DNA of 10,424 nt from Larix sibirica (GCA_004151065.3 NWUY0300043617.1:1-10424); one strand, 5' to 3'. Shown: positions 1 to 8,764, counted from the first letter of the stretch. Notes: generated from the sequence alone by a model not told the origin. A program made the numbers and translations.

Positions 1-1004
1 AACACAAGATTATATTGTAGAAATAGCTCTTGTATTATGATAATCACTTTATGAAGCAATGTTCACATGTCTCTTAAGGTTGGGTGACCTTTCATTTGAG
101 CATAGCTCCATTACAATAAATTTCGACAAAACAATACATAGCCTCTTAGCTCTTTTAATAAGCTTTCAATATCCCAAAACTCTAACTACTTGACTTGGTC
201 AATCATTAATGATTACCAACTACCTAGCGGGTTTTAATTAATACAAATATCTTTTTTACATTAATAATCTACTAGTGACTGTTTGGTCTTATTTGAAGTT
301 TATGGCCTCATACATAACATGATTAACTACTATAGCAAGGGAGTTAGGGTGGGACCATAACAATTTATATCCTTCCTAATTTTTTCTTCATAGGCAAACC
401 TTCTATTCCCTCACTATCTATCCGCGCACACCATTCAATATATGTGAAATTAAATGTTTGAAATCTATTAGCTATTATTGTTAAGAAGTACATTAGTAAA
501 AATTCAAAGAAAAACATCATGTTCATCACCTTTTGATCCACCTATTTCCACTATTTTCAACATTTCCCTAAAGATGTTATGTTATTTTATGCTTAGATTG
601 TGAACAATCTTATTGAGTTATTTCAAATTTTTGCTCTGTATGATACACATTATCTAGTGCACATCATTTAAACATACAAATAATTAATGTATATTACTTT
701 TTATATTAACACTTCAAATAACCTGCCATGCTTTCTTTGTTGGATGTGATTCTCTCATGGTTGTTTCTATAAGTTTTTTTCACTAATTTTTCATCAGCTA
801 TCTTCTATCAATAAAATACCTACATAATAAAATATACAAATTTCTAAATATGTTCACAAACTAAGTAGATAATTTTAGCCTAACGCTATATGTGTGTTTA
901 ATTATGTATGGAGCATCATGTAGCCTAATGCATAATTACATCAAAATCTCGTGTTTAGATATATTTATAGGTTTCCATTCCTGATAGTGTGCTAGCATAG
1001 CAAT
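1..1004. other. AT-rich intergenic DNA, no gene seen
   Basis: I see no open reading frame of useful length, no tRNA or rRNA and no recognisable transposon protein on either strand. The sequence is AT-rich with many short A and T runs and stops in all frames. It is probably old, unrecognisable repeat DNA or plain intergenic sequence. Confidence 0.6.
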
Positions 1005-1250
1005 AATGCACTGGTGCAATTTATTATACAATGCACATCGCAATGAGTGTAAACATTTTCTAAGAAAAATTATAGGGCCGAGCAATGTGACGTACAATAT
1101 TAATTGCATTTGTGCCTATTTATTATACAATGTGCACAATGAAACTTGAAAACATTTTCTTAAAAAACTGGCAAAGCCAAGCAGTATGCTATACAATATA
1201 AACACATTGGTATGTGTTTATCATACAAGGCGTATCGAGCAACCCAAAAA
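1005..1250. repeat. Degenerate tandem repeat, ~98 bp unit, about 2.5 copies
   Basis: Three units line up at a spacing of 99 and 98 bp, anchored by TTTATTATACAATG at 1020-1033, the same 14-mer at 1119-1132, and TTTATCATACAAGG at 1217-1230. Just before the anchor each unit has a dyad-like head: GCACTGGTGC at 1009-1018, GCATTTGTGCC in unit 2 and ACATTGGTATG in unit 3. Further in, units 1 and 2 share AAACATTTTCT (near 1051 and 1150), a GCCRAGCA block (near 1078 and 1174) and TACAATATWAA. Unit 3 loses similarity after about 30 bp. The repeat family is not known to me. Confidence 0.7.
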
Positions 1251-3093
1251 AGTTTTTTTTTTCAACATATTTAAATGACATGGACAGGTTTTCAAATCCA
1301 GTGCAACGAAGGACCTCAATCCATTAAAATATTTTTTAGACCAAAATAACAATTCAGTCCAACAAATACCCAAAGTCCTCAAAAACAAATATCATTGTGA
1401 AATAGTAAAGAAACTAAACCCCTATGGCTAGGGTTTATACCAACATAAAACAAAAAGGAGGCAACACCAAAGTGAAAGTTTGCAACATCAAAGGTGAGCT
1501 TGAAACCTTTCTATTTTGTTGAAATGAATTGTAAATATGAAATTTAGGAACAAGTAAAAAATTTCATAAATTATTTGAATCAATTTAAGAAAATTTTGTT
1601 GAGATAAAGATAATGAAATTACATATGTGAACATTATCCTTTATAGATTTGTATGTGACCCATGGTGATTCCTTATAACTTTTGCTCTTGAGAGAAATAT
1701 ATGCACTCCAATCTCTTACTTGAGAAATTTCTCTTCAACAAGTCTTCTTTCTAACTTTTGGAACATGAATGGATTAGGGATTAAGGTTTTGTTTAACTCA
1801 TTTTGACAAAGTGAAAATCCTATTATTTCTTAAATTTCTTTTGATTTTTTAGCACATTGATGAAAGTGCACAATTTTTTTTTTCATTAAAATTTTAGCAA
1901 GTTGTGCATCTCTATTAAATTTAAGCACAATAGTGTGCCATAGTACCTTAACCACATCGTAGTAACAATTTTCAATGAAAGTAGAAGTGTAAACATTCGT
2001 AATTAGTAATTAGTGGAGGTTTTCCTTTGCAAAGGTTTTAGCATAGGTATTTTTCCAATGTGCATCAAAATTCAACACACTGGTGTGTCTAGTACAAAAA
2101 ATGCTTTGGTGCACTATTTTAAACTAGGCACACTGTTTACTTAAAACATGCCTTCAAAACTCTCTTTAAAGTTATAATGTCACATGCTCCCATTTTTTTT
2201 AATAATGCAAACATATATTGGTTGTGGTTTTGGCTCAAATGTAGGGGGAGAAAAGGTGATAATATTAAATGGCCGATTCTTTATATTCGTCATTCCATAT
2301 TGATCCAAGTTTAGAAGGTTCACCCTTGCCATTGGTAGTAGGTCCATATGTTATTTATATTTTGATTATATTATTATATTTATGCTACCTTTGCATGTGC
2401 ATTGAATTTTGCATGATCCTGATTCGGGATTGAGTTCAAATGTTCAAGATATTGCACAAGTACAAAAATGTCACAAGCTTTTATTTAGAGAGAATACCAT
2501 AGGTAGTTGGTAGACAAAAATGGAGAGACACTTTACCCACCAACTATAACATGCCATCTTCCAGTAGCCATATTAGGTCAATGGTACTTTATCGTGAGTT
2601 GGATCTCTTTTTGACACCCTAGTAGTATATGGTTGTTTAAAATGTAGATAGTAGAAGGTTAAATCACCTAGTCCAAATTAATATATGAGTTCGGTAATCT
2701 TGAAGTTTGACAAAATTTAGACAATGAAAAATTAGGTAATAAAATTTGAGAGACTAGAAAATTTCAAAATTAATGTGATAAATTCAATATGCTCATGTAA
2801 CTCATATGATAAAAATGAAAATTGCATACCAACATTAATGGTAAAACATATATTTCAAAAAAGAAACATCTCATTAGAAAAATGAAAATCCCAAAAAATA
2901 AGGTGAAAAAACATTCTCATTCCCAATATATAATTTACCTTTTCAAATTAAAGAAGTAAAAACATATTTTTAAATAAATATATACTGTAAGGTAATTTTT
3001 ATTAATTTTTCAAAATTGAATAAGCAATGTTTTTAATTATCACATATATATATAGTTTCTAAAATCACTCCTATTAACTCCATCACACACTAG
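1251..3093. other. AT-rich non-coding DNA with scattered GCAC/GTGC dyads
   Basis: No gene is supported here. Between about 1855 and 2155 there are several short dyads built from GCAC and GTGC, including GCACAATAGTGTGC near 1924-1937, ACACACTGGTGTGT near 2075-2088 and TTGGTGCAC near 2107-2115. A perfect 12-bp palindrome, CCTTTGCAAAGG, lies at 2024-2035. A lone purine run (AGGGGGAGAAAAGG, 2243-2256) resembles a polypurine tract but has no element around it. A short (AT)n run lies at about 3043-3053. The rest is featureless. Confidence 0.55.
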
Positions 3094-3117
3094 AATGTTA
3101 CTATCAATGTTACTATC
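3094..3117. repeat. 12-bp perfect tandem duplication at LINE 5' boundary
   Basis: AATGTTACTATC occurs twice head to tail at 3094-3105 and 3106-3117. The LINE-derived sequence becomes recognisable within about 10-30 bp downstream, so this small duplication sits at or next to the probable 5' junction of the insertion. It may be junction filler from insertion or an unrelated slippage event. Confidence 0.8.
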
Positions 3118-3120
3118 AGA

Positions 3121-3309
3121 AATAAAAATAAAAAGAAGATCAGGAAGGGTTTGCAGGGGGTATCTAGAAACCTGCATCAGGCATCTATTGGGGAATACTT
3201 ACCACTCTTTGCCAGGTTAGAGGAGGCGTGCATTAGTAATCCTTTGAACACCATCTCAGATAATGGGGCCCTTAGAGCAAACGTGCCTTCACTGGTGGGT
3301 GATCAATGA
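3121..3309 (+). pseudogene. Probable C-terminal remnant of LINE ORF1
   Basis: In the frame ending at the TGA at 3307-3309 the sequence is open back to a TAG at 3091. It reads as a lysine-rich stretch (NKNKKKIRKG) followed by about 50 mixed residues with EYLPLFARLEEACISNP and a final VGDQ. ORF1 of L1-type elements encodes an RNA-binding protein. The zinc-knuckle part expected further upstream is absent, so this would be only the last 60 or so codons. The assignment rests mainly on position: its stop overlaps the ORF2 start in ATGA. I do not recognise the residues as a known domain, and chance openness over 190 bp is possible. Confidence 0.4.
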
Positions 3310-3538
3310 TAATTACAACCTACAATATAAGGGGTTTAGGGAGTAGCTCCAAATTCATAACCATTAAGAGGGTTTTTTTAATGTAATAAATCAGATAGTA
3401 TTAGTCCAAGAAACAATGAACACAACTATTAAAGCTTGTGAATTTTTCTTGAGTATCTTTCCGGGGTGGGAATCCATATCATGGGTGGTTCAATCCATTA
3501 TTTCTGATCATTCTCTGGTTTGCCTCCAAATTGAAGGG
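3306..3538 (+). pseudogene. LINE apurinic-type endonuclease domain, internally deleted
   Basis: The N-terminal block TYNIRGLG (from 3318) matches the first conserved strand of the exonuclease-endonuclease-phosphatase fold, with the metal-site Asn. After a frame change in the T-run at 3373-3379, the QET motif with the catalytic Glu is at 3407-3415, and the terminal SDH motif is at 3503-3511 (ISDHSLVCL). Family members have about 180 residues between QET and SDH, including the GDFN motif; here only about 30 codons separate them. The middle of the domain is therefore gone, with the break between FPGWES (about 3458-3475) and SWVVQSII (from about 3479). The domain cannot be active. Confidence 0.85.
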
Positions 3539-3730
3539 GACCCCTTTGAATTTAAATCCCCCTTTAAATTCAATCACACTTGGATTGAAGATGCATACTT
3601 TTGTAAATTAATAAGATCCAATTGGAATGTTCTCAATTTTCCTGAAGGGGCTAATGTTATGGGGAAACAGTCAACAAAGCTTAAAGGCCTTAAAACATTG
3701 GTAGTTCACCGAGTTAAGTCTAAGTAAAAA

Positions 3731-4201
3731 TAGTTTAAGATAGAGCTGCTAGAGATTGAAAACCATATTAATGAACTTTTATTGGAAAATCTCTTTGGTT
3801 TTTTCACCAAGGAAGAAAAGGCAGTCTTGCTAGAGCTAGAAGCTAAAAAAGACAAAATTTTGAAAAAGGAAGAGGAAGGTTGGAGATTAAAAAGTAGGGC
3901 AGTTTGGATTGCCCAAGGTGATAGTAATACTAAATTTTTCCATAGCTATGCCAGCCACAGAAGGAATCTAAATTCCATATGGGATCTTAAATCTGTGAAT
4001 GGGGAGTGGATCTCTTCTCAAGAAGATTTGGAAAAGGATGCTGTTGATTTCTTCTCTAATCATTTTATGGACAATGGGAGATTTGATATTGGTTTTGATC
4101 TTAAGGTGATTAAACACTATCCCACTTTTCTTTCCAAGGAAGAAGGATTATGTGTTAGGAGGTCGGTCATACTTGATGAAATTGAAGGCGTTTTGTCATA
4201 G
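3731..4201 (+). pseudogene. LINE ORF2 linker between endonuclease and reverse transcriptase
   Basis: This segment joins the two enzymatic domains in the same frame as the reverse transcriptase start. After stops at 3725 and 3731 the frame is open for about 155 codons to TAG 4199. It has a charged, probably helical stretch (KEEKAVLLELEAKKDKILKK) and then the conserved plant-LINE signature WRLKSRAVWIAQGDSNTKFF followed by HSYASHRR, NGEWI and a final EIEGVL. This linker is present in nearly every plant L1 ORF2. There is no sign that it was ever a separate gene; an ATG-like start near 3782 is incidental. Confidence 0.85.
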
Positions 4202-5414
4202 TTTGCTAAGGATAAAATCCTAGGTCCAGATGGTTGGCCTGTGGATTTTTTTATATCCTTTTTAGATATGCTCGGTAAGGATTTGTTGGAGGTTGTCGAA
4301 CTATCCAGAATTAAATTAGGGTTTTTCTCGGGGTCTCTTAACTCTACCTTCATCACTTTAGTTCCTAAGTGTGACAAACCATAGTCTTATTTGGATTTCA
4401 AACCTATCTCCCAATGCAACCTTGTCTATAAGTTAATCGCAAAAATCATTGCCAATAGGCTCAAGTCTAAGCCAATTGAGGTTGTATCTAGGGAGCAATT
4501 TGGCTTCTTAGAGCAAATTTTGGACGCCGTTGGAGTTTCTCAAGAATGTCTTCACTCCATTAAGGTAAAAAAGTTAGATGCCTTGATTATGAAGATGGAC
4601 CTTGCTAAAGCATATGATAAGGTCAATTGGGTCTTCTTCTCCAAATTGGTCTTCCATTGGAAGTTACAAAATGGATTTTGGGGTGTGTTTCCTCTACCTG
4701 TTTTGTAATCTTAATTAATGGCTCACCAACAAATTTTTTCAAATGCTCTAGAGGACTAAGGCATGCATGCCCTCTATATCCTTTATTATTTAAGTTGCTC
4801 ATTGAAGGTTTGAGTAGGATGATTATAGATGCTAAAAGCAAAGGCATATTATTTGGCATCAAGTTTTCATCAGTTTTGCATATTACACATTTACTTTTTG
4901 TTGATGATGTGGTATTATTTGGGAAAGGTTCTTTGGAAGAACGAGGCTCTTTCTATGAGATCATTTCTATTTTCTATGCTGCAACAAGTATGTATATCAA
5001 TCAATCTAAATCCATTTTTTACAGAAATGGTGTTGATGATGATATTATATCTCAAATTTCCAACTTTTTCCCTTACAAGGTAGAACAACTGGATGATGGG
5101 CTTAAATATCTTGGGTATTTTCTAAATCCCAACAAATACAAGGTAAAGGTTTGGATTTGGTTAGTAAATAAGAATGAGAAAATAATAGGGAATTGGACCT
5201 TTAGGTATCTATCTATGGGTGTAGGCTCACATTGATCAGATCTGTTTTGGTGGGAATCCTAGTTTATTGGTTTTCCTTGGTTTCTATGCCTCAATCCATT
5301 TTAAACTTAACAAGGAAGAAAATATTTCAATTTCTGTATTCTGGCTCTGGGAATGTCAGTAAGTTTCATCTGGTAAAGTGGGAAAGGATTTCCATTCCAA
5401 AAGCACTAGGTGGA
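4202..5414 (+). pseudogene. LINE reverse transcriptase domain, two frames plus connection
   Basis: The domain that copies element RNA into DNA at the nicked target is almost fully readable. Landmarks in order: GPDG (4223-4234), LNSTFITLVPK (about 4337-4369), a stop at 4382, DFKPISQCNLVYKLIAKIIANRLK (about 4394-4468), EQFGF (about 4493-4507), motif A MDLAKAYD with its catalytic Asp (4595-4618), a frame change after VNW, INGSP (about 4714), motif B RGLRHACPLYP (4750-4782), motif C FVDD (4897-4908), GLKYLGYFLNPN (about 5098-5133), a second frame change near 5222, LTLIRSVL, and HLVKWERI...ALGG ending at TAG 5415. Motif B normally reads RQGCPLSP; here Gln-Gly is His-Ala. All three catalytic aspartates remain. 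Confidence 0.93.
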
Positions 5415-5417
5415 TAG

Positions 5418-6088
5418 GACATAAAAACACTCAAATTCTTCAATGTGGCTCTTTGCTTGAAGAGCCTTTGGCATGGTCTCTTTGATGTTGGTTTGTGGAG
5501 TAAGGTTTTTAAATCCAAATATATTAAGGGTAAATCTATTCTGCAATGGATCAGGAATCCCATGAAGTTTGTTGTTGGTGTTTCTAGCATTTGGAATGGT
5601 TTCCTTCGAGCATTTCATTGGATAAATAGGTGGCTAACTTGGAAAGTTGGAAATGGAATCAATATTCTTATTGGGATTGACCCCTTCATTGGTGGTGAGG
5701 AAAATCATATGTTATTTGATTCTCTCTTGGAATACTTGGCAGAGTTCGGGTTTATTACTCTTGATTATATTAGGAGGCCAAACTGGTTGAGACCTTCAGG
5801 ATCTTATCGGTTTCAGTCTGAAGACTTGGGTCTTCATGGTAATTAGGCATTAGGATGGTCTGCTTATATCATGATGCCTAACAGGGCAGTAATTAGACTA
5901 AATGATTCAAAGGATAGATTGGTCTAGAGTTGGAACAAAGCTACATGAAAAGTAAATGGTAAGTTAACATATGAAGCCATTGTTCTTTCTCACACTAATT
6001 CTGAGCTCAAATGGTGGTATGGTAAGATCTGGAAATGGAATTAAAGCTTAATTTATTTTTTCTAGTTAGTTTGGAAAAATGTATTTTA
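5418..6088 (+). pseudogene. LINE ORF2 connection region before zinc finger
   Basis: In continuation of the second reverse transcriptase frame, the sequence reads DIKTLKFFNVALCLKSLWHG, then KYIKGKSILQWIRNP, SIWNGFLRAFHWINRWLTWKVGNG and DPFIGGEENHMLF, all typical of the region between the polymerase and the zinc finger of plant L1 elements. It is open to TAG 5844 and then rapidly accumulates stops (5925, 5946, 6042, 6063). A WWYGKIWKWN block at about 6012-6041 marks the approach to the zf-RVT domain. The frame changes just before 6089. Confidence 0.8.
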
Positions 6089-6211
6089 AATTGGGATAAT
6101 TTGGTTAGAAGGGGGTGGTCTGACCCGAGCCAATGTATCTTATGCAAGAAATAAATTGAAACTGTTGATCATAATTTTGTTTTCTGCAATTTCATTAGAC
6201 TTGTTTGGTAG
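6089..6211 (+). pseudogene. zf-RVT zinc-binding domain remnant of LINE ORF2
   Basis: The frame beginning at 6089 reads NWDNLVRRGWSDPSQCILCKK, then a stop at 6152, then IETVDHNFVFCNFIRLVW and a stop at 6209. The metal ligands of the zf-RVT family are visible as Cys 6134, Cys 6143, His 6170 and Cys 6185, i.e. C-x2-C-x8-H-x4-C. The domain lies between reverse transcriptase and RNase H in plant LINE proteins and is thought to help nucleic-acid binding. The ligands survive although two stops interrupt the domain. Confidence 0.85.
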
Positions 6212-6343
6212 GACATCAATGAATTCTTTCAAATTGATCTGAGTTGGGGTACTTGTAACATTGAATATAACTTCAAATCATGGGGCCAGTAGGTCAAGAA
6301 TCATAAACTGCTTCATATTTTTGTCTGTTGGGCTTTATGGAAT

Positions 6344-6967
6344 ATGAGGAACATGGCTATGCTTGATGATATATCCCCCAATATTTTGGTTTGTAGCAGA
6401 AAAAGTATGAGTTTGTACCAAGATTATCATGCAATTAGCAAAACAAAAAATGTTAGGCAGATTAAGGCCCCAACTTTCTCTTTCTGTACTTCTATTGGGT
6501 TTTTTGATGGTGCTTCTGGATCTGGCTCATGTCGTTGTGGCATGGTTCTCAAGATCAATGTTGAGCATAATTTCAATTTGTGGATGGGGTGTGGCTTTGG
6601 ATCCAATACCAAAGCAGAGGTAGTTGCTCTCTGGGGGTTATTATACTTTGCAGTGATTAATGGTATCTCTTCAATCCAAGTTTATGGTGATTCTCAGGTG
6701 ATTTTCCACTAGGCTAATGGACGATACAATCTTCTAGTATTGAACCTGAATGCTTGGTGTAAAAGAATATAAATCCTATTGAAGGATTTGTCCATTTTTT
6801 CCATTTCTCACATATATAGGATATACAACACTGGAGTAGATTATCTGTCCAAGAAGGCTGTGGATCCTAATGAAGGAATGATTTTTTATGAGGAATTTTT
6901 GGAAGGAGAACTAATTTTTGAAGGCTCTGTTTTTTTATTGCATAATATTTATTGTTTCCTTAACTAG
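6344..6967 (+). pseudogene. RNase H domain and C-terminus of LINE ORF2
   Basis: The RNase H fold (RVT_3 type) degrades the RNA strand of the RNA-DNA hybrid. The four acidic residues appear in order and with normal spacing: Asp in FFDGAS (6506-6508), Glu in KAEVVALWGLL (6617-6619), Asp in VYGDSQVI (6689-6691) and Asp in NTGVDYLSKKAV (6839-6841). HIYRIYNT before the last Asp matches the usual HVYREFN-like block. Stops at 6710 and 6770 interrupt it, but the frame is unchanged throughout. The C-terminal tail runs to TAG 6965-6967. Plant L1 elements are known to carry such an extra RNase H domain, often called archaeal-type; I infer the same origin here. The upstream part (6344-6490) is the usual spacer after the zinc finger. 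Confidence 0.88.
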
Positions 6968-7255
6968 ATGTGTATATTAGGCCTCCTCTGTCTCTATGTA
7001 TGTTCCTTTTTTGGTGGATTGGTTGGTAGCATGAGTCTGTAGTCAGGAAGCATGTTTTTGCTTGTTGTAATAGTTACAGTTTGTTGATAGCAGTCTCTCC
7101 AGATTTGGGAATAATGTTTTTTTTAATGCAAGTTTGTTGGATATATAGTGACAGTTGAAGGATGATCTACAAGAGTTATGTAGTGAAAGATCTATGAAAA
7201 CATTTTCTTTGATTCTATGAATATAAATAAATGTTTTTTTTTTGTTGAAAAAAAA
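6968..7255 (+). other. LINE 3' UTR and A-tail
   Basis: About 280 bp of stop-rich, T-rich sequence follows the ORF2 stop. It ends with AATAAA, a T10 run (7234-7243), GTTG and an A8 run (7248-7255). The T-run and A-run can pair across GTTG. A T-run followed shortly by an A-tail is a common ending of plant LINE copies. No gene lies here. Confidence 0.75.
7226..7231 (+). promoter_or_regulatory. Polyadenylation signal AATAAA of the LINE
   Basis: AATAAA is 17 bp before the A8 run that ends the element, a normal distance for cleavage and polyadenylation of a LINE transcript. It is the only near-canonical signal in the 3' UTR. Confidence 0.6.
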
Positions 7256-7364
7256 TTATTTTTTATTTTGAAATACTTGTAAATGAAGAAAATGCCAAAG
7301 AATAATATTATGCAAGGGACTCCCAGTAAGGTTTCCTTTGAAGTTTAAACCTTGGTCAAAATAC

Positions 7365-7485
7365 TGTAACCTCCACCTTCATTCGAAACCTATAGCCACT
7401 ATTAAGGGTTAAGATTGAAATTCTATAACCACGAGCTTGTGGTATGTAGCCTCCACCTTTAAGACTCAAAGGCTATAACTACTGC
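7365..7485. repeat. Diverged direct repeat, ~80 bp spacing
   Basis: TGTAACCTCCACCTT at 7365-7379 recurs as TGTAGCCTCCACCTT at 7445-7459. Similarity continues weakly for about 20 bp to a CTATARCYACT box (7390-7400 and 7473-7483). A third CTATAACCAC lies at about 7423. Two copies only; the rest of the unit is not conserved. Confidence 0.5.
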
Positions 7486-7646
7486 TTGCACATAGTTTTA
7501 AAGGACTCGATGGTGCAATGTGCACGTAGGGTTAAAGGACCTAGGAGGTGTCACCTTAGGATAAACAAGCAAGTGGGATGAATGCAAAGTGGTTCAACAT
7601 GAGGAAAAAGTGAATAAGAGGTCGAAGCAAGAGTTTAGAGTTAAAG

Positions 7647-7668
7647 TTTAGGGTTTTTTAGCCCTAAA
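7647..7668. repeat. Hairpin with TTTAGGG / CCCTAAA arms
   Basis: TTTAGGG at 7647-7653 and its exact complement CCCTAAA at 7662-7668 flank an 8-base loop TTTTTTAG. The arm equals one plant telomere repeat unit, but there is no array, so this is probably coincidence or a remnant of a terminal structure. Confidence 0.6.
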
Positions 7669-7799
7669 AGGAAACAAATCAATGTTTTTCAACACATTTC
7701 AATTGAGTTTTTGCACATTTTAATTTGAATATGAAATCACCTTTAGATTTGTTTTGAGGTTTAGCGCATCTTAATGAATTTATTTTGGAACCCTTGAAA

Positions 7800-7838
7800 T
7801 TTGACAAATTTTGAACTTCAAGCTTTAAATTTGTCGAA
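7800..7838. repeat. Imperfect 12-bp inverted repeat
   Basis: TTTGACAAATTT (7800-7811) is repeated inverted as AAATTTGTCGAA (7827-7838), with one mismatch and a 15-base spacer. No function can be assigned. Confidence 0.55.
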
Positions 7839-8754
7839 CTTGGTGACTTAGGTTGAAGGTGAACCCTTGACATGTTACATTGTCCCATTATGTTAATGAC
7901 CAACTACCCAAAGTTGACGGTTTGATACCTCCCATTGTGGTCAAATGTTGAGTAGGCAATATAAAAAAGACAAGTAGGGGCACTTCCATATGCTCCGTTT
8001 TTGAAAAGTTGGAATCCAAATCAATTGTGTTGCGTCTAAAATTGACCAACCCATCCCCTTGTGTTGAATTAGTTGAGAATTCTAGTGAGACAAAGTATAA
8101 TATCAATATACTACTCAAAATATCTTTACTTAGAGATCCGAAAAGTTGTGTGATATAGGAGAAACAATGTCCAAGTACATGCCAAGGTTGGTTCAATTGT
8201 TGGATGGCAGCACTGAGTTCTCTCTTCTTGTCCATATGCAAATTAAATACCAAACTTATTACAACTATGCTTATATGGTACTTGGCTATCTTCCTTGCAT
8301 GTTCCCAATGTTGGGATTGAGTTCTCCTTTTCTGGTAATAATTACATGATTTCCAAGTCTAAAATAGACATTGCAAATATTGGGTTGTATATACTTCCAA
8401 ACGTGTTCATTCCTCTCAAATAGCCAATAGCACTTATGCCATTTTGTGTTCCTCTTTACAGTTGGTCTGATTATTTGAATAATGTTAAATACAAACATAT
8501 TGTTTCCACATATAATATGTGCATGAATGATTATTCTTCCAAATATTTTAACAGGAATAACAAATAGTTGTAGGTGCTCACCATTAGTGCAAATTGTTGG
8601 TTTTGTTGGATACTTAATCCTACGGGATTATGATCAATTTGTAAATATTGTAAATATTTGACTATATTTTCGGTTACCTAAATATAAATTGAAGAGTCAT
8701 TGAGAAGTCCAAAGGACCTCTTGGAAGATGAAAATCAATGGCCATCGCTTCATG

Positions 8755-8764
8755 TATTTATAAG
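8755..8764 (+). promoter_or_regulatory. TATA box of the LTR candidate
   Basis: TATTTATAAG sits about 150 bp into the putative LTR and roughly 180 bp before an AAACCCTAA-containing leader. It is the best TATA-like element in the neighbourhood and is placed as expected for the U3/R border of a short LTR. Confidence 0.35.

Larger units (their letters stand above)
3306..6967 (+). pseudogene. LINE ORF2 pseudogene (endonuclease - reverse transcriptase - zf-RVT - RNase H)
   Basis: ORF2 of an L1-type LINE normally encodes a protein of roughly 1,250-1,350 residues that nicks the target, copies the element RNA and trims the hybrid. Here the reading starts at ATG 3306 (MIITTYNIRGLG) and is followed across frames 3306-3383, about 3380-4630, about 4631-5222, about 5220-6086 and 6089-6967. 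Frame changes lie in a T-run at 3373-3379, right after a VNW motif near 4630, near 5222, and near 6083-6089. In-frame stops occur at 3725, 3731, 4199, 4382, 5415, 5844, 5925, 5946, 6042, 6063, 6152, 6209, 6290, 6710 and 6770. The span is about 3.66 kb, short by about the size of the endonuclease deletion. The domain order is complete otherwise. Confidence 0.92.
3121..7255 (+). mobile_element. Degenerate 5'-truncated L1-type LINE retrotransposon with RNase H
   Basis: This is a non-LTR retrotransposon of the plant L1 type. Order of parts: ORF1 tail (to 3309), ORF2 with endonuclease remnant, reverse transcriptase, zf-RVT zinc finger and RNase H (3306-6967), 3' UTR, AATAAA signal and an 8-base A-run (7248-7255). 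The left edge is placed where ORF1-like frame and higher GC begin; most of ORF1 and any 5' UTR are missing, as is usual for LINEs whose reverse transcription stopped early. I compared the sequence after the A-run with the left flank and found no target-site duplication, which fits an old insertion or a misplaced left edge. Many stops and frame changes show it is a fossil. Confidence 0.9.
7256..8603. other. Unassigned non-coding stretch between LINE and LTR candidate
   Basis: I see no gene. Short open frames occur on both strands (for example 7888-8253 minus and 8286-8498 minus) but they have no recognisable domain and no conserved motif. Local structures are listed separately: an 80-bp-spaced diverged direct repeat, a TTTAGGG hairpin and a 12-bp inverted repeat. 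The stretch may be a heavily decayed retroelement, but nothing in it lets me say which. Confidence 0.5.

Noticed and set aside
990-1250. CRISPR-like array
   Set aside because: The repeats are about 98 bp, degenerate throughout and have no unique spacers between identical short repeats; the context is a plant genome.
2243-2256. Purine run resembling a retrotransposon polypurine tract
   Set aside because: No LTR start, RNase H or integrase remnant accompanies it; isolated purine runs are common in AT-rich plant DNA.
4117-4377. Minus-strand open frame of 86 codons inside the LINE
   Set aside because: It is the shadow of the reverse transcriptase frame on the other strand, where the plus-strand translation has clear conserved motifs.
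4623-4862. Minus-strand open frame of 79 codons inside the LINE
   Set aside because: It lies opposite reverse transcriptase motifs A and B and has no motif of its own.
5366-5618. Two overlapping minus-strand open frames
   Set aside because: They lie opposite the LINE connection region and match nothing recognisable.
7888-8253. Minus-strand open frame of 121 codons
   Set aside because: No domain, signal or conserved motif is visible, composition is unremarkable and no splice or promoter context supports it.
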